Part shown: positions 5,884-5,922 of the stretch, one piece after another | Layout: each line of letters begins with the position of its first letter | Numbering within the stretch: position 1 is the stretch's first letter | Source of the DNA: Halothiobacillus neapolitanus | Lineage (GTDB): Bacteria > Pseudomonadota > Gammaproteobacteria > Halothiobacillales > Halothiobacillaceae | DNA: 5,922 nucleotides | Reading direction: 5' to 3' | Assembly: GCA_020722165.1 (NCBI GenBank) | Contig: DYLI01000055.1 | Span: 4,483-10,404, forward strand | Notes under the pieces: model-generated | The model's input: only the letters and a program-made list of their open reading frames with translations | Databases searched by the model: none | What the model was told of the DNA's origin: nothing | Position numbers and translations under genes: made by a program

Positions 5884-5899
5884 AGCAAGGGGTGTGCCA
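5884..5899 (-). promoter_or_regulatory. Sigma-54 (-24/-12) promoter for the nrt-nir operon
   Basis: Minus-strand TGGCACACCCCTTGCT has GG and GC separated by exactly 10 bases and matches the RpoN consensus TGGCAC-N5-TTGCW throughout. Counting from the -12 element, transcription should start near 5873-5874, just before the P1 hairpin, giving a leader of about 130 bases. This fits nitrogen control through NtrC. The 23 bases left upstream show no recognisable NtrC site; those would lie beyond the window. Confidence 0.88.
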
Positions 5900-5922
5900 A
5901 GTTGCAGAAGTGTGTGATGCCG

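Noticed and set aside
5900..5922. NtrC binding site upstream of the sigma-54 promoter
   Set aside because: The 23 bases available contain no TGCAC-N-GTGCA-type palindrome; any enhancer would be outside the window.

Overview
The window holds most of a nitrate/nitrite assimilation operon on the minus strand, read from about position 5900 down to position 1. It runs off the low-coordinate edge inside the nitrite reductase gene. Protein style (Tat-exported NrtA, single-domain NrtD, Enterobacteria-like NirB), GC-rich codon use, a perfect -24/-12 promoter and proteobacterial-type dispersed hairpin repeats suggest a beta- or gammaproteobacterium. I cannot name the genus.

In transcription order: (1) 5745-5922 is the control region. 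It has a sigma-54 promoter (5884-5899), then a leader with two small hexaloop hairpins and an intrinsic terminator whose 5' arm overlaps the second hairpin. This is the architecture of a NasR/NasT-type ANTAR antitermination leader. (2) 4485-5744 is nrtA, a Tat-exported nitrate/nitrite-binding protein. (3) 4201-4484 is a 284-base intergenic gap filled by a 233-bp composite repeat: 19-bp perfect terminal inverted repeats enclosing two inverted REP-like G/C hairpins. (4) 3400-4200 is nrtB, the ABC permease. (5) 2592-3383 is nrtD, the ABC ATPase. (6) 2582 to the window edge is one uninterrupted reading frame. It joins a NasC/NasB-like FAD/NAD(P)H oxidoreductase module (419 codons) in frame to the N-terminal half of NirB, with a good ribosome binding site and ATG still present at the junction.

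The genes work as a pathway. NrtA captures nitrate (and perhaps nitrite) in the periplasm, and NrtB/NrtD import it. The FAD modules pass NAD(P)H electrons to nitrate reductase and/or the sirohaem nitrite reductase; nirD and a nasA-type nitrate reductase would be expected past the window edge. Expression is likely switched by nitrogen limitation (sigma-54/NtrC) and by nitrate/nitrite (ANTAR antitermination). The repeat after nrtA may set the binding protein above the downstream genes. The parts belong to known families. The features most worth checking are the oxidoreductase-NirB fusion, the well-formed ANTAR leader, and the composite repeat inside the operon. No tRNA, rRNA, CRISPR array or transposase gene was seen.
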